Assembly: GCA_963731125.1 (NCBI GenBank)
Contig: CAVSVP010000032.1
Coordinates: forward strand, 172,480-236,479
DNA from: CAVSVP01 sp963731125
Lineage (GTDB): Bacteria > Pseudomonadota > Gammaproteobacteria > Competibacterales > Competibacteraceae
Reading direction: 5' to 3'
Length of the DNA: 64,000 nt
Part shown: in pieces, positions 35,963 through 45,816 of the stretch
Layout of the letters: each line of letters begins with the position of its first letter
Numbering within the stretch: position 1 is the first letter of the stretch
Notes under the pieces: model-generated
What the model saw: only the letters and a program-made list of their open reading frames with translations
Told to the model about the DNA's origin: nothing
The model's database searches: none
Position numbers and translations under genes: made by a program

Positions 35963-36487
35963 TTAGGGCTTCTCTTCGTTGTCTTGCGCGGCCTTATCTT
36001 CAACTTCTGTAGTATTACTGTTGGATTCTTTATTCTGCTGTTTGCCATGCTGTTGTTTGTAAAGGCGCTCATTCATGGAACGCCAGATAGCCAGATTACG
36101 CTCCGCCAATTCCGACATCATGGTCAACGGATTCTGCCCCATGAAATTGCGCATCTGATCTCGAACTAAGTGCTGTTGATCAATAAAAACCTGCAGGCTT
36201 TTTTCCAGATAATTGCCCATCATGCCCTGAAGCGTGTCGCCGTAGAAACGGATGATATGGGCCAGCACTTCCGTGGTAAAAATGGGATTGCCCTGTTCTT
36301 CTTGCTCACTGATGATCTGCAACAGGATACTGCGAGTAATATCGACGCTAGAACGGGCATCGATCACTCGAAACGAGGTGCGCTCCAAAACCAGATGTTT
36401 AACATCCTCAAGGGTAATATAGCTACTAATTACCGTATCGTATAACCGTCGGTTCGGATACTTTTTGATAATCCGCGGTTCGCTCAT
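35963..36487 (-). CDS. phaR: Polyhydroxyalkanoate synthesis repressor PhaR
   Basis: A 174-residue PhaR. The DNA-binding N-terminal domain has the signature RIIKKYPNRRLYDTVISSYI, followed by the PHB-accumulation domain with IFTTEVLAHIIRFYGDTLQ and the region around LEKSLQVFIDQQ. PhaR senses PHB and represses granule genes. The C-terminal tail is Gln/Asn/Glu-rich. It sits 59 bases downstream of phaB on the same strand, in line with PHB gene control. The 94-base gap after it separates it from the convergent bepA. Confidence 0.95.
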   Translation of the reverse strand: MSEPRIIKKYPNRRLYDTVISSYITLEDVKHLVLERTSFRVIDARSSVDITRSILLQIISEQEEQGNPIFTTEVLAHIIRFYGDTLQGMMGNYLEKSLQVFIDQQHLVRDQMRNFMGQNPLTMMSELAERNLAIWRSMNERLYKQQHGKQQNKESNSNTTEVEDKAAQDNEEKP

Positions 36488-36546
36488 TGCTTTTGGACCA
36501 GAAACAGCATTGCAGCACCAGGTATAGCACCGCTGAATTAAATGGA

Positions 36547-37287
36547 TTAATGAAAGTAGGAACCGCCGTTGATCGCCAGATTGGCACCCGTAATGAAGCC
36601 GGCATCATCGGCGGTCAGAAAAACTACGGCGCGAGCAATATCCTCTGGCGTGCCCAAACGACCTACCGGGATGGTTGCGATAATTTTGTTGAGCACGTCT
36701 TCAGGCATCGCCCTGACCAATTCGGTGCCAATATAGCCCGGTGAAATCGTATTCATGGTAACACCATAACGAGCCCCTTCAGCAGCCACGGACATGGTAA
36801 AACCATGGATGCCCGCCTTGGCGGCAGCATAATTAGATTGTCCAAACTGACCTTTTTGTCCATTCATGGAGGAAATGTTAACAATACGCCCCCATTGTCT
36901 ATCCAGCATTTTCGCAAAAACCTGTTTGGTCATATTGAACACGCTGCCTAAGTTGGTGGCAATAACAGCATCCCACTGGGACTTATCCATCTTTTTCAGA
37001 ACGGCGTCACGGGTAATGCCGGCGTTATTCACTAAAATCTCTATGGGTCCAACTTCCGCCTCAACGCGCCTTATCAGCGCCGCACAGGATTCAAAATCGC
37101 TCACATCGACAGAATATATAATAATGTTGAAGCCTTCGGCCGTGCGATTTTTCTGCCACTCCATGGCCTGCTTTTCCTCGGGAGGATAATAGGTGACGAT
37201 CACGGTTCGGCCTTGCTGAACTAAAGCCTTACTCATGGCCGTTCCTAATCCTCCAATGCCACCGGTCACAACAGCCACTTTTGGCAT
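36547..37287 (-). CDS. phaB: Acetoacetyl-CoA reductase PhaB
   Basis: A 246-residue SDR. It has the NADP-binding GGIGGLGTAM near the N-terminus, NNAGITRDAVLKKMDKSQWD with the NAG motif and the family-typical block, the active-site Ser/Tyr/Lys in SSMNGQKGQFGQSNYAAAKAG (Y and K near residues 153 and 157), and the C-terminal GYIGTELVRAMPEDVL and NGGSYFH. It reduces acetoacetyl-CoA to (R)-3-hydroxybutyryl-CoA for PHB synthesis. GGAG is 8 bases before the ATG. It lies 19 bases downstream of phaA in an operon. Confidence 0.96.
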   Translation of the reverse strand: MPKVAVVTGGIGGLGTAMSKALVQQGRTVIVTYYPPEEKQAMEWQKNRTAEGFNIIIYSVDVSDFESCAALIRRVEAEVGPIEILVNNAGITRDAVLKKMDKSQWDAVIATNLGSVFNMTKQVFAKMLDRQWGRIVNISSMNGQKGQFGQSNYAAAKAGIHGFTMSVAAEGARYGVTMNTISPGYIGTELVRAMPEDVLNKIIATIPVGRLGTPEDIARAVVFLTADDAGFITGANLAINGGSYFH

Positions 37288-37306
37288 GCACTACTCCAAG
37301 CGATCA

Positions 37307-38488
37307 TCAATCTCGCTCTACCGCCAAGGTAACACCCAGGCCGCCACCGATACATAGGGTAGCTAAACCTTTTTTAGCATCCCGGCGCTGCATTTCGTGG
37401 AGTAAGGTGACTAGAATACGGCACCCTGAAGCGCCGATGGGATGACCCAAGGCAATGGCGCCGCCATTGACGTTGACCTTATCGGTGTCCCAACCTATCT
37501 CACGATTGACCGAGATAGCTTGAGCTGCAAACGCTTCATTAGCTTCAATGAGATCTAAGTCATCAACCGTCCAACCCGCCCTCTTGAGACATAGACGTGA
37601 TGCTGGAATCGGGCCGGTACCCATAATTTTGGGGTCAACGCCGGCCTTGGCGTAAGCGACAATACGTGCCAACGGGTTAAACCCCAGCTCTCTGGCTTTA
37701 CCGGCTGACATGACTAACACCATAGCAGCCCCATCATTAATACCGGAAGCATTGCCGGCAGTAATAGTACCATCATGCTTAAAAGCAGGACGCAGCTTGC
37801 CGAGACCTTCCGCAGTAGTCCCCTTACGAGGAAACTCATCCGTATCAAACACTAAAGGATCAGCCTTACGCTGAGGAATTTCTAGCGGCACGATTTCATC
37901 TTTAAATCTTCCCGCTTCAATAGCAGCCTGTGCCTTTTGCTGAGATCCTGCTGAAAAAGCGTCTTGTTCTTCCCGAGAAATCCCCCATTTCTCAACGATA
38001 TTTTCAGCAGTAATACCCATGTGATAATGATTGATGGCGCAATGCAGGCCTTCATTCAGCATGGAATCGACCATCTTCCATTCACCCATCACGGTTCCCC
38101 GACGCGAATTCATCACCAGATGGGGAGCGAGACTCATACTTTCCTGACCGCCGGCGATCACCACTTCATTATCACCGTCACGAATGGACTGATAAGCAAG
38201 ATGCACCGCCTTGAGACCGCTGCCGCATACCTTATTGATCGTCATAGCAGGGACATCATTGCTTAAACCAGCGCCCAGCGCGGCAGTGCGTGCCGGATTC
38301 TGGCCGGCACCGGCGGTTAAAACCTGACCCAGGATCACCTCATCGATCTGCTCGCGCTTAACACCTGAGCGCTGCAACACAGCTTCGATCACTTTAGTCC
38401 CTAACACATTGGCCGGCATATGGGCAATCGTTCCCATAAAATTACCAATAGCGGTTCTAACCGCAGCAACAATAACTACATCTTCCAT
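37307..38488 (-). CDS. phaA: Acetyl-CoA C-acetyltransferase (beta-ketothiolase) PhaA
   Basis: A 393-residue thiolase that condenses two acetyl-CoA to acetoacetyl-CoA. The nucleophile Cys is in INKVCGSGLKAVHLA near residue 89; the C-terminal GHPIGASG (His) and CIGGGLG (Cys) complete the active site. The ATG at 38486-38488 has GGAGG 5 bases upstream; the longer frame starts at a TTG. It is the first gene of phaA-phaB-phaR here. No PHA synthase gene (phaC) is in this window. Confidence 0.96.
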   Translation of the reverse strand: MEDVVIVAAVRTAIGNFMGTIAHMPANVLGTKVIEAVLQRSGVKREQIDEVILGQVLTAGAGQNPARTAALGAGLSNDVPAMTINKVCGSGLKAVHLAYQSIRDGDNEVVIAGGQESMSLAPHLVMNSRRGTVMGEWKMVDSMLNEGLHCAINHYHMGITAENIVEKWGISREEQDAFSAGSQQKAQAAIEAGRFKDEIVPLEIPQRKADPLVFDTDEFPRKGTTAEGLGKLRPAFKHDGTITAGNASGINDGAAMVLVMSAGKARELGFNPLARIVAYAKAGVDPKIMGTGPIPASRLCLKRAGWTVDDLDLIEANEAFAAQAISVNREIGWDTDKVNVNGGAIALGHPIGASGCRILVTLLHEMQRRDAKKGLATLCIGGGLGVTLAVERD

Positions 38489-38823
38489 ATCTACCTCCAA
38501 GTCTAGGCTTCTTTAATAATGGGGGGCACACCGTGGTCGAGGGTGCAAGCTACGACGACAAGTAGCTATCAAGCATGGCATTAAAAGACGGGTCTTGGCA
38601 AGCACACGTATCCAGTGACAGGCACATCGCAGTTTGTGACTCGCTTTGTCCTAATCTGGCGACAGCATTATTTTTTCAATCCAGATTAAGCACATCGAAA
38701 AAGACACAAAATCACTTAACTTTATTTACCCTCAACCAGAGACGTCCGCGTTAAGAATACCTTCACAGTGAATTGATTTTTTCCCTGTTGTATAGCACCG
38801 CTCGCTTCGCACTGCAACATCTA
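38489..38823. other. Intergenic region without recognised features
   Basis: This 335-base gap between the phaA start and the phytase-like gene (both on the minus strand) holds the GGAGG site of phaA and presumably its promoter. I see no gene, repeat or clear terminator hairpin in it. Confidence 0.5.
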
Positions 38824-39831
38824 CTACTCAGAATTAAACTGCGACGGCAGCAGTTCAAAGTAAACCAACAAGGTGCTTTGCAAAGCACGGCTGTTGTCGT
38901 CGCTGATCATAAAAAAGCGATGGTTACGATGCAGAGTTAAGCCTTCAAAATTATCCAACAGCCACCCCTGGCTGGTAGCGAAGACGGCCACATCTTTCAC
39001 CACCAGAGCCACATACCGATTTTCCGGAAGGTGGGTACGGCGCAGAACAATATACAAAGGCTGCAGCAGAGACACAAAAGCCCGCTCCAGGGTCAAAAGC
39101 GAGTTGTCAGCGAGCGCCTCCATGGCGACCAAAGAGCTCTCGGGCGCTTTGTACAAAGGATATGCCCAGTATTTTCCATCCAAGGTGAAGATAGGCACAT
39201 AACCTATGCGCCATCCTCGCGGAGACCGTTCGGGGGCTAGCAATACTCCCCACCGGTCGTGTAATGCAATCGCTTCTAAGGCAGTATTAGAGCTTGCATA
39301 ATATTTAGCATTTTCTATGGGTTCGGGTAAAGGTTCCTCACTCAGCCATTTTCCAGTTGGACTGTAACGCGCCACACGTACCTTCACCTCGAAGGAAATC
39401 AGTAGTTCACTGTCACCAGAAACACCGTTAGCGCCATTAGCAATGACCAAACCTTCCGCGTCAGCGAAGGGAGCTTGCAGAGGTTTACCCTCGGCATTCT
39501 GCAACTGATAAGCCGCTAAAAACTGCACGTCATGTAACATATCGCCCTGGAAATAGGGACGCAGATGAAACAGCATGCCCTTATCGGAAAGCGCATAAAG
39601 GATTGCGGCATCCTCGTCCCACGCCAGCCCCGATAAACCATGGGGTGTCAGACCGTCAACCGACGTGCTAGGCAGACGGAGGTTGCCTAGCACGCGAATC
39701 CCCATATAGCGGTCTCCCACTGCCACCTGCTCTGCCAATGGCACCGGGAGCGCGGCAGTATCCAAACCCGCACAAGCACCCATTGGCAGACTACCTAGCA
39801 TTAGCAGGATAAACAATAAAACCCTTGGCAT
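38824..39831 (-). CDS. Phytase-like esterase domain protein
   Basis: A 335-residue exported protein of the esterase-like-activity-of-phytase family. A signal sequence ends near LPMGACAGLD, perhaps a lipoprotein signal with a weak lipobox. The mature part resembles a beta-propeller, with SGLAWDEDAAILYALSDKG near residues 67-85, PFADAEGLVIAN, and NFEGLTLHRNHRFFMISDDN near the end, the conserved Asp/Glu-containing blocks of the family. Function unknown; the name comes from a domain in a few phytase-like enzymes. I chose the ATG at 39829-39831 (GGAG 8 bases upstream), with an ATG at 39879 as alternative. Confidence 0.8.
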   Translation of the reverse strand: MPRVLLFILLMLGSLPMGACAGLDTAALPVPLAEQVAVGDRYMGIRVLGNLRLPSTSVDGLTPHGLSGLAWDEDAAILYALSDKGMLFHLRPYFQGDMLHDVQFLAAYQLQNAEGKPLQAPFADAEGLVIANGANGVSGDSELLISFEVKVRVARYSPTGKWLSEEPLPEPIENAKYYASSNTALEAIALHDRWGVLLAPERSPRGWRIGYVPIFTLDGKYWAYPLYKAPESSLVAMEALADNSLLTLERAFVSLLQPLYIVLRRTHLPENRYVALVVKDVAVFATSQGWLLDNFEGLTLHRNHRFFMISDDNSRALQSTLLVYFELLPSQFNSE

Positions 39832-40025
39832 TTGAAGACTCCGGGGAATGTAATGGACCAACCCACGCAATCGCTGCATCAGGGCAATCCAAGAACCACC
39901 TACAGAAAAATTAAATCTTGAGGGCGATCAAAAGCGATCAAAATATCAAAAGAAGGAGTCAGCCTTCAAGCTGAGTAGCCAGTCTCGATACTTTCGGCGA
40001 AGGTCGTGTTACCTCGGCGCATCAC

Positions 40026-41492
40026 CTAAAAAGGTTCTTTCACTCTGTGGAGTTTCAGCATATTAGTGCGGGTGCGCATGGCCAGGGGTACACCACCCGC
40101 AATAACCACCGTGTCCCCGGGCTTAGCCAACCGATTACTCAATAAGACATCGTCGACAATCCTATCCAGTTCATCAGTGTTACAAGGTTCAATGGACTGG
40201 ACTGCGTCAACTCCCCAAATTACGGAGCAACGGTGACGCGTCTCCTCGCTTAACGTAATGGCCGTCACCGGAATAACGGGACGATAGCGGGCAATTAAGG
40301 CAGCCGTGGACGCCATTTTGGTAAAGCAGACAATGCGGGTGGCTTGAATCGCCAAGGCAGTGCGGCAGGCTGCCTGGGCGATAGCGTCACCAAAGGAGCC
40401 TTTGCCCTGACGAATACTGGACTCGCGCATCCGCATAATTCGGTCATAGGTTGGTGAGATGGCCAAGGCATTATCAGCGTCTTCTGCAATACTCGCCATC
40501 GTCTGCACCGCCTGGATAGGAAAACGCCCGGACGCCGTTTCGCCAGATAACATCACTGCGTCCGTCCCGTCGTAAATGGCGTTAGCCACATCGGCGACTT
40601 CGGCGCGAGTCGGCCGTACGCTGGAAATCATCGACTCCAACATTTGCGTTGCCGTCACTACCGGCACCCCCACGTCATTGCATTGAGCAATCAAACGCTT
40701 TTGAATCTGGGGCACATTATTCAGCGGCATCTCAACCCCCAGATCACCACGCGCCAACATAATGACATCAGCGACTTTGAGAATCTTAGCAAAATTCCTC
40801 ACCGCCTCGGGCCGCTCTATCTTGGCGATAACCGGAGTCAACTTACCTGCTCTGGTAATTCGTCTGCGCAACTCCTTAATATCCTTTGCATCGCGCACAA
40901 AAGACAGCGCCACAAAATCGACGTCCAGCGCAAGGCAAAACTCCAGATCTATGATGTCTTTCGCTGTCAGCGAAGCCGCACTGACGTTGACATTGGGTAA
41001 GTTAATTCCCTTATATTCGCCAAGAAACCCACCGTGCACGACCTGACAATGGACGTCGGGCGGTTGTACCCGCTCCACTCTGAGTTCCAGAACCCCGTCG
41101 GCCAAAAAAATCGCATCACCCGGTTTTAAATCTTCTGCAAAATTTTCGTAGGTTGTCGATAACGTTTTGCTATCGCCGCTGATATTGCGGGTGGTCAAAC
41201 AGATCTTGGCATCTGCAGCCAATTGGATGGGAGCCCCCCCTTTGAGCCTTCCGGTGCGAATTTTAGGCCCCTGAAGATCGATCAAAATACCGACATTCCT
41301 TCCCAAGGATTTCGCCTCCCGGCGCAGCGTTGCAATGATTCTGCGGTGGTCTTCGTGAGTCCCGTGAGAGAAGTTGAGACGGGCGATGTCCATTCCCGCT
41401 TCGATCAGCCCCCGTAACATTTCGGGTGTGTCAGAGCTGGGCCCTAGGGTGCAGATAATTTTTGTACGCCGTTTATCGACTTGTTGCATCAT
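40026..41492 (-). CDS. pyk: Pyruvate kinase
   Basis: A 488-residue pyruvate kinase, which makes ATP and pyruvate from phosphoenolpyruvate in the last step of glycolysis. It shows KIICTLGPSSDTPEML, the catalytic-Lys block VIAKIERPEAVRNF, MLARGDLGVEMPLNNVP, and the signature AIYDGTDAVMLSGETASGRFP region (Mg and substrate binding). The C-terminal allosteric domain is complete. Two adjacent ATGs (41490-41492 and 41487-41489) follow a GAGGAA site. Confidence 0.97.
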   Translation of the reverse strand: MMQQVDKRRTKIICTLGPSSDTPEMLRGLIEAGMDIARLNFSHGTHEDHRRIIATLRREAKSLGRNVGILIDLQGPKIRTGRLKGGAPIQLAADAKICLTTRNISGDSKTLSTTYENFAEDLKPGDAIFLADGVLELRVERVQPPDVHCQVVHGGFLGEYKGINLPNVNVSAASLTAKDIIDLEFCLALDVDFVALSFVRDAKDIKELRRRITRAGKLTPVIAKIERPEAVRNFAKILKVADVIMLARGDLGVEMPLNNVPQIQKRLIAQCNDVGVPVVTATQMLESMISSVRPTRAEVADVANAIYDGTDAVMLSGETASGRFPIQAVQTMASIAEDADNALAISPTYDRIMRMRESSIRQGKGSFGDAIAQAACRTALAIQATRIVCFTKMASTAALIARYRPVIPVTAITLSEETRHRCSVIWGVDAVQSIEPCNTDELDRIVDDVLLSNRLAKPGDTVVIAGGVPLAMRTRTNMLKLHRVKEPF

Positions 41493-41626
41493 GTTTTTGC
41501 ATTCCTCGATGCTATCCCTTACACCACAGCCTGGAAAGCAACTTATGCATCATTATGCAGACACAGCCAATGCGAGAAAAGCCATGCCTAAATACCAAAC
41601 CGGCGGCCGTGTTAGTCGATTAGCGC

Positions 41627-42976
41627 CTAAGGCATCGCCGGCATGGCCCGGTAACTGGCACCTAGCAGTTGTTTAATTTCCTTAAAAAAGGAGGCCTTGA
41701 CGCCGAGCTGCAACAGTGTCCAATAATGTCCTCCCATCATGCGGTCAATATAGGCAATATCAGCGGCAGGCTGAAATGAGTCAAGACGCTTTAGAATATC
41801 CGGTGTTCGCCGGACCACTTGCTCGTGCAGCGTCGAAGTTCCAAAGTCAAAGGGCTGACTGGCAAGAAAAGGCGCTATAAAAATGTCCCGCCACTCGGCA
41901 TAGTACTCCGCCTCTACGGGAGGGCCGTCGGCAATTCGCACCCCCAATGCGATCATTGCGCGATCTAGTTTTGCGTAATCCGCTGCTAAAAAGGCCTCGA
42001 TAGCGTCTCGATAAGCCAAAACGATATCCGCGTTCAACTTTTTAACACAGCCAAAGTCATAAATGACCAGCGTGCCATCGGGTCGAAATGCGAAATTGCC
42101 CGGATGCGGATCCACATGAACCGCCTGCAACAGAAACAGCTGTTTTACCATCACGCGAAACAGTCGCCGGCCCAGCTTATTAATCACCGCTTGATCATAG
42201 CGGGGGGATTTCACATCACTGACATGGTCACCTGGTTCATAGGTAAGTGTTAATATCCGTTGACTGCTGAGATTGTCGATGACTGCCGGAATCACAACAC
42301 CCCTGTCCCGCCGGTGAAACCGTTTAAAGAAGCGAATATTTTCCACTTCTTTACGATAATCCAATTCTTCATGAATCCGTGCCCGGATCTCCTCAAAGAG
42401 ATTATCGAGTACTTCTCCTTTGATTTTAATCACTCTTCCTATTTGTAAAAGCCACTTTAGCTGCCGCAGATCCGAATCGCACGATTCCGCTACACCAGGG
42501 TACTGCACCTTAACAATAACTTCACGTCCCTCATGGGTTCTGGCACGATGCACCTGACCAATGGAGGCCGCCGCAAAGGGGGTGGTATCGATCCAGGCAA
42601 ACAGTTTAGTTGGGTCAGCACCCAACTCGGCTTGCAACTTCGCCTGGATCATGGAAAACGGCATAGGCGGCGCTGATCTCTGTAACTTCTCCAAGGCTTC
42701 AGAGATTTCTACCGGTAGCAAACCCTTCGTTTGTGAAGCAATCTGCCCCACTTTCATGGCAGCACCCTTGAGTTCGCCCAACGTATCGGCAATTTCCTTG
42801 CCGATGGCACGGTATAAATCGCTCAATTCCGCGTCATTGGCTGGCTCCGCTAGCAACAGCTGCTTTACCCGGCTTTGGACATAATTGCCCGCCACCGCCG
42901 CTGTCATACCTGCCAGTTTCATAAAGCGCTTGCGCTGATTGACCAGTTTCGCCAAAGAAAAGTTATCGCTGCTCAT
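41627..42976 (-). CDS. UbiB/ABC1 (AarF) family atypical kinase
   Basis: A 449-residue ABC1 family protein. It has the family KxGQ motif in AMKVGQIASQTKG (about residues 65-77), ASIGQVHRARTHEGREVIVK for the Ala-rich loop and Lys, LQAVHVDPHPGNFAF for the catalytic segment and VIYDFGCVKKL (DFG). Bacterial UbiB is needed for ubiquinone synthesis; this protein lacks the two C-terminal membrane segments typical of E. coli UbiB, so it may be another ABC1 member, of the Coq8-like type that acts on quinone lipids. It is not in a ubi operon here. Confidence 0.85.
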   Translation of the reverse strand: MSSDNFSLAKLVNQRKRFMKLAGMTAAVAGNYVQSRVKQLLLAEPANDAELSDLYRAIGKEIADTLGELKGAAMKVGQIASQTKGLLPVEISEALEKLQRSAPPMPFSMIQAKLQAELGADPTKLFAWIDTTPFAAASIGQVHRARTHEGREVIVKVQYPGVAESCDSDLRQLKWLLQIGRVIKIKGEVLDNLFEEIRARIHEELDYRKEVENIRFFKRFHRRDRGVVIPAVIDNLSSQRILTLTYEPGDHVSDVKSPRYDQAVINKLGRRLFRVMVKQLFLLQAVHVDPHPGNFAFRPDGTLVIYDFGCVKKLNADIVLAYRDAIEAFLAADYAKLDRAMIALGVRIADGPPVEAEYYAEWRDIFIAPFLASQPFDFGTSTLHEQVVRRTPDILKRLDSFQPAADIAYIDRMMGGHYWTLLQLGVKASFFKEIKQLLGASYRAMPAMP

Positions 42977-43122
42977 GGGGGGCTTCTTCTTTTAGTGGCA
43001 CCACCCTATAGAACGCGCTTTGCCTAAGAAGGTTCATGCTAGCGGGAGATCTTCTACTGAACCTAGCCTTAGACACGAGGGCGTGTTGGCACGTTATTAC
43101 GATAAAGTTTATCAGTCCCGAA

Positions 43123-45489
43123 TCACTGAAACAGCTTTCTTAAAAGTTCCTGAGGCTGGTCGCCCAGTTGTTTTTTTAGTTTCTCGTCTAACCCTTCTTC
43201 CACTTTCTTCAGTAGATCCTTTTTTTTCTTCTGCACCAGCGCCTCAGCCTGGCTTTTGAGAAGAGCTTCCAGGTCCAGGGCAACTTGCGGCTGATCAAAA
43301 TTACCTTCGATTCGGATAGGAATCGATACGCCCTCTAAATCCTGCAAGTCTTTACCACCCTGCCCTTTGGTGGTAGCCACGACGGTTGCCGTCAGCAGAT
43401 AATTCAGTTGCTCTTTCACCAGATTGGCGGTGCCTTCGCCGGTCACTCGTAGCAGGGGGGACTTGGCATACAAATCCGTATTGCTGGCCATACCATTCGT
43501 CAGAGTCACCGTACCCCGCAATTCCGCAAAATCGGTCTGCAGCGGGCCGGGCTCGGGCGGCAACTGTTTGCCCTCAAATCGCGCTTTGGCCTCACGGATC
43601 AAGCGTGCGATGTTAATCCCTTTTACCGCGCCGTCGACGAACAAAAATCGGCCTTTCCCGTTCAGCCCATGGATCAATGTCTCAGTATCGACACCTTCCG
43701 TACGCAGCTTTACCGCCACATCGGCGGTGCCGGTAAGCCGCTCCTCGCCCAGCAGATCCTTGAGCAGGGGGCCCGCTTGCACATGCGTTAGCGACTCGTC
43801 CAACGTGATGACCGGGCGAGCACCACCGGCGTTTAAGACAATGTTTCCTCGATAGGCGCCCCGGTAAAGTTTGGCAGTCACGGGATCAATTCTCATTTTT
43901 CCTCGCTGTGCCTCGACGGGCAGGGAAAGCTCGCGGATGGCAAGTTTGGCAACCCGCAATTTTCCGACTCGTAAGCGGCCGTCGGCAGTCAGAGTGCGCA
44001 AGCTCTTCAGAGGTACCTCGCTATTGGCCGCGGCCGTTACCGTGGCGGCACCCGGCGTGGCGGGCTTAGGGTTCTGTGCCGCCGGCGGTAGATAACGGTC
44101 GATATCGAGTGTGTCAACCGCCAGATCGAAGCGCATGGCGGGGCCAGCAAAGTCGGGAATGGCAACGGTCCCCGTCAAGATGGAGTCGTCTACTGTAATG
44201 GTAAGAGAATGCAAGGCAACGGCGGTGGGCGAAGCCGCAAACCGAGTTGCAAACGCCGCTTTCTCAAGGGCGGTGGGATCGGCGGTACGCAGCGGTTCTT
44301 GACCCAAACGCTCCAGCAGTTGCCGTCCGTTGAAGGGGACGCTCTTTAGTGTTCCATCCAGCTGAGGATTATCCAACAGTGTCTTACCAGTCACCTGCCC
44401 AGCAACATCCAACCCTAACGTTTCCAGGCGCAGCTTGGGAATCATCAAGGTCTGCTGCACTAGGTCGACATCCATATCGGCGGCCAATGCGACGTCCAGC
44501 TTACCCCCAGGCAAAGTTTCACCCCGGAGATTGGCGGTGAGATTTAGGTTGTTCACTTGATAGTTTTGGGTCGCAAAGTTGCCGTTGATCTGAGCTGTCA
44601 ACCTAGTATCTGCAGCGATATCGGGTTGTTTCCCTCGCCCGTTGGCGGTGATTGCAAAGTCACTCACCTGCACAGTCTGCGTTGCTAAATCGGACTGCAC
44701 CGCACCCTGTAGGTGCAACTCAGCGACCATGCCGAAACCGGTATTTTGTTGTGTCTGGCTTATCACCTTCAGGTCTTGTAACTGAACCGTTTGCAGCCCC
44801 GGATCGACATTCAATTCCCCGGTCATCTTCACCTTGGCAGCAAAGGCAGCATCGGCATCTGCAATGTGAAATGCCGCCTCAATTTCGGTAGGCTCGCCGG
44901 GCAGAAGCTTGCCGGTGTGCAGCGACAGTTCATCCACCACGTAGTGTTGTTCCGCTACTTCATCATCCCAGCTGAGATAAGCATTGCGGATGGCCAAACC
45001 CGCTACCGCCAGTCCGGCAATGGCTGATGATTGGGATGCCGGCCGACTTTCACCGGACTCAGGCTTGGTACCTTTCTTTTTGCCGGGTTGCAGTAGATCT
45101 TCCCAATTTCCTTTGCCGCTACTGTTCTTCTCGAGATGGAGCGTTAGCCCCTCCAGAACCACGGTGTCCATTTCCACTTGCCGTTTCAGCAACGCCAGGG
45201 GCTTGACACGAATTTCCATTTGCTTGACGCGAGCCAACAAAGGCTCCTGATAGCCGGGAGGATTAGCGAGGGCCACTTGGCTGATCTTAGCGCCGAGCCA
45301 GGGAAACAAGGACAATTTAAGATCGCCCTCGATAATCAGTTTCCGTCCTGTTTTTGTGCCTACGATGTCGGTGATTTCATTTTTAAACTTATCCGTATCA
45401 ACGACCAGCGGGACAGCGATCACTGCGACGACTAACAACAATATGACCACTCCGACTATCCAGCCGAATATCTTCAAGACTTTACGCAC
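43123..45489 (-). CDS. AsmA family protein
   Basis: A 788-residue AsmA-like protein. One N-terminal membrane segment (IFGWIVGVVILLLVVAVIAV, residues 8-27) anchors it in the inner membrane, with the long periplasmic part forming the beta-rich groove of bridge-like lipid transport proteins: LIIEGDLKLSLFPWLGAKIS near residues 51-70 and the C-terminal LTNGMASNTDLYAKSPLLRV block. The end is a Lys/Glu-rich helix (KKKKDLLKKVEEGLDEKLKK). Family members affect outer-membrane phospholipid and LPS balance. The gene stands alone with an upstream palindromic element. Confidence 0.9.
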   Translation of the reverse strand: MRKVLKIFGWIVGVVILLLVVAVIAVPLVVDTDKFKNEITDIVGTKTGRKLIIEGDLKLSLFPWLGAKISQVALANPPGYQEPLLARVKQMEIRVKPLALLKRQVEMDTVVLEGLTLHLEKNSSGKGNWEDLLQPGKKKGTKPESGESRPASQSSAIAGLAVAGLAIRNAYLSWDDEVAEQHYVVDELSLHTGKLLPGEPTEIEAAFHIADADAAFAAKVKMTGELNVDPGLQTVQLQDLKVISQTQQNTGFGMVAELHLQGAVQSDLATQTVQVSDFAITANGRGKQPDIAADTRLTAQINGNFATQNYQVNNLNLTANLRGETLPGGKLDVALAADMDVDLVQQTLMIPKLRLETLGLDVAGQVTGKTLLDNPQLDGTLKSVPFNGRQLLERLGQEPLRTADPTALEKAAFATRFAASPTAVALHSLTITVDDSILTGTVAIPDFAGPAMRFDLAVDTLDIDRYLPPAAQNPKPATPGAATVTAAANSEVPLKSLRTLTADGRLRVGKLRVAKLAIRELSLPVEAQRGKMRIDPVTAKLYRGAYRGNIVLNAGGARPVITLDESLTHVQAGPLLKDLLGEERLTGTADVAVKLRTEGVDTETLIHGLNGKGRFLFVDGAVKGINIARLIREAKARFEGKQLPPEPGPLQTDFAELRGTVTLTNGMASNTDLYAKSPLLRVTGEGTANLVKEQLNYLLTATVVATTKGQGGKDLQDLEGVSIPIRIEGNFDQPQVALDLEALLKSQAEALVQKKKKDLLKKVEEGLDEKLKKQLGDQPQELLRKLFQ

Positions 45490-45593
45490 GGCTTTATCTC
45501 CTCCACATCAGCCTGCAGGTCATTATAAAGCAGATTACGCCAGCTTAACGTAACCTGAGTTCGATATATAAGCGTTTGATCGGTTGGGAATAA

Positions 45594-45708
45594 ACTTCAA
45601 GTGTTAGGTGCTTGTGCAGGAAATGTCGGCGGTATGGATACCGCCGTCAAGCTTAGCGGGATGTATATTTACCGCGTTTTCCGGAATAAGCACCTGATAC
45701 TTGAAGTA
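45594..45708. repeat. Palindromic intergenic element, copy 3
   Basis: The outer arms ACTTCAAG...GGTGCTT (from 45594) and AAGCACC...CTTGAAGT (to 45708) pair across a core with GGCGGTATGGATACCGCC and a TCAAGCTTAGCGGGATGTATATTTACCGCG box. The plan matches the other three copies though the arm sequence is different. It fills much of the 327-base gap between the AsmA and Mut7-C genes; I see no gene in the rest of the gap. Confidence 0.82.
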
Positions 45709-45816
45709 TTTTATGTCGAACTGAGGTTAACGTAGCATAGCGATTCGTAACTTAACGAATTCGCCGATTTGTTGAAGCGTTAGTCTATGCTGTTGTGCTT
45801 TACAGAAACCATTGCA

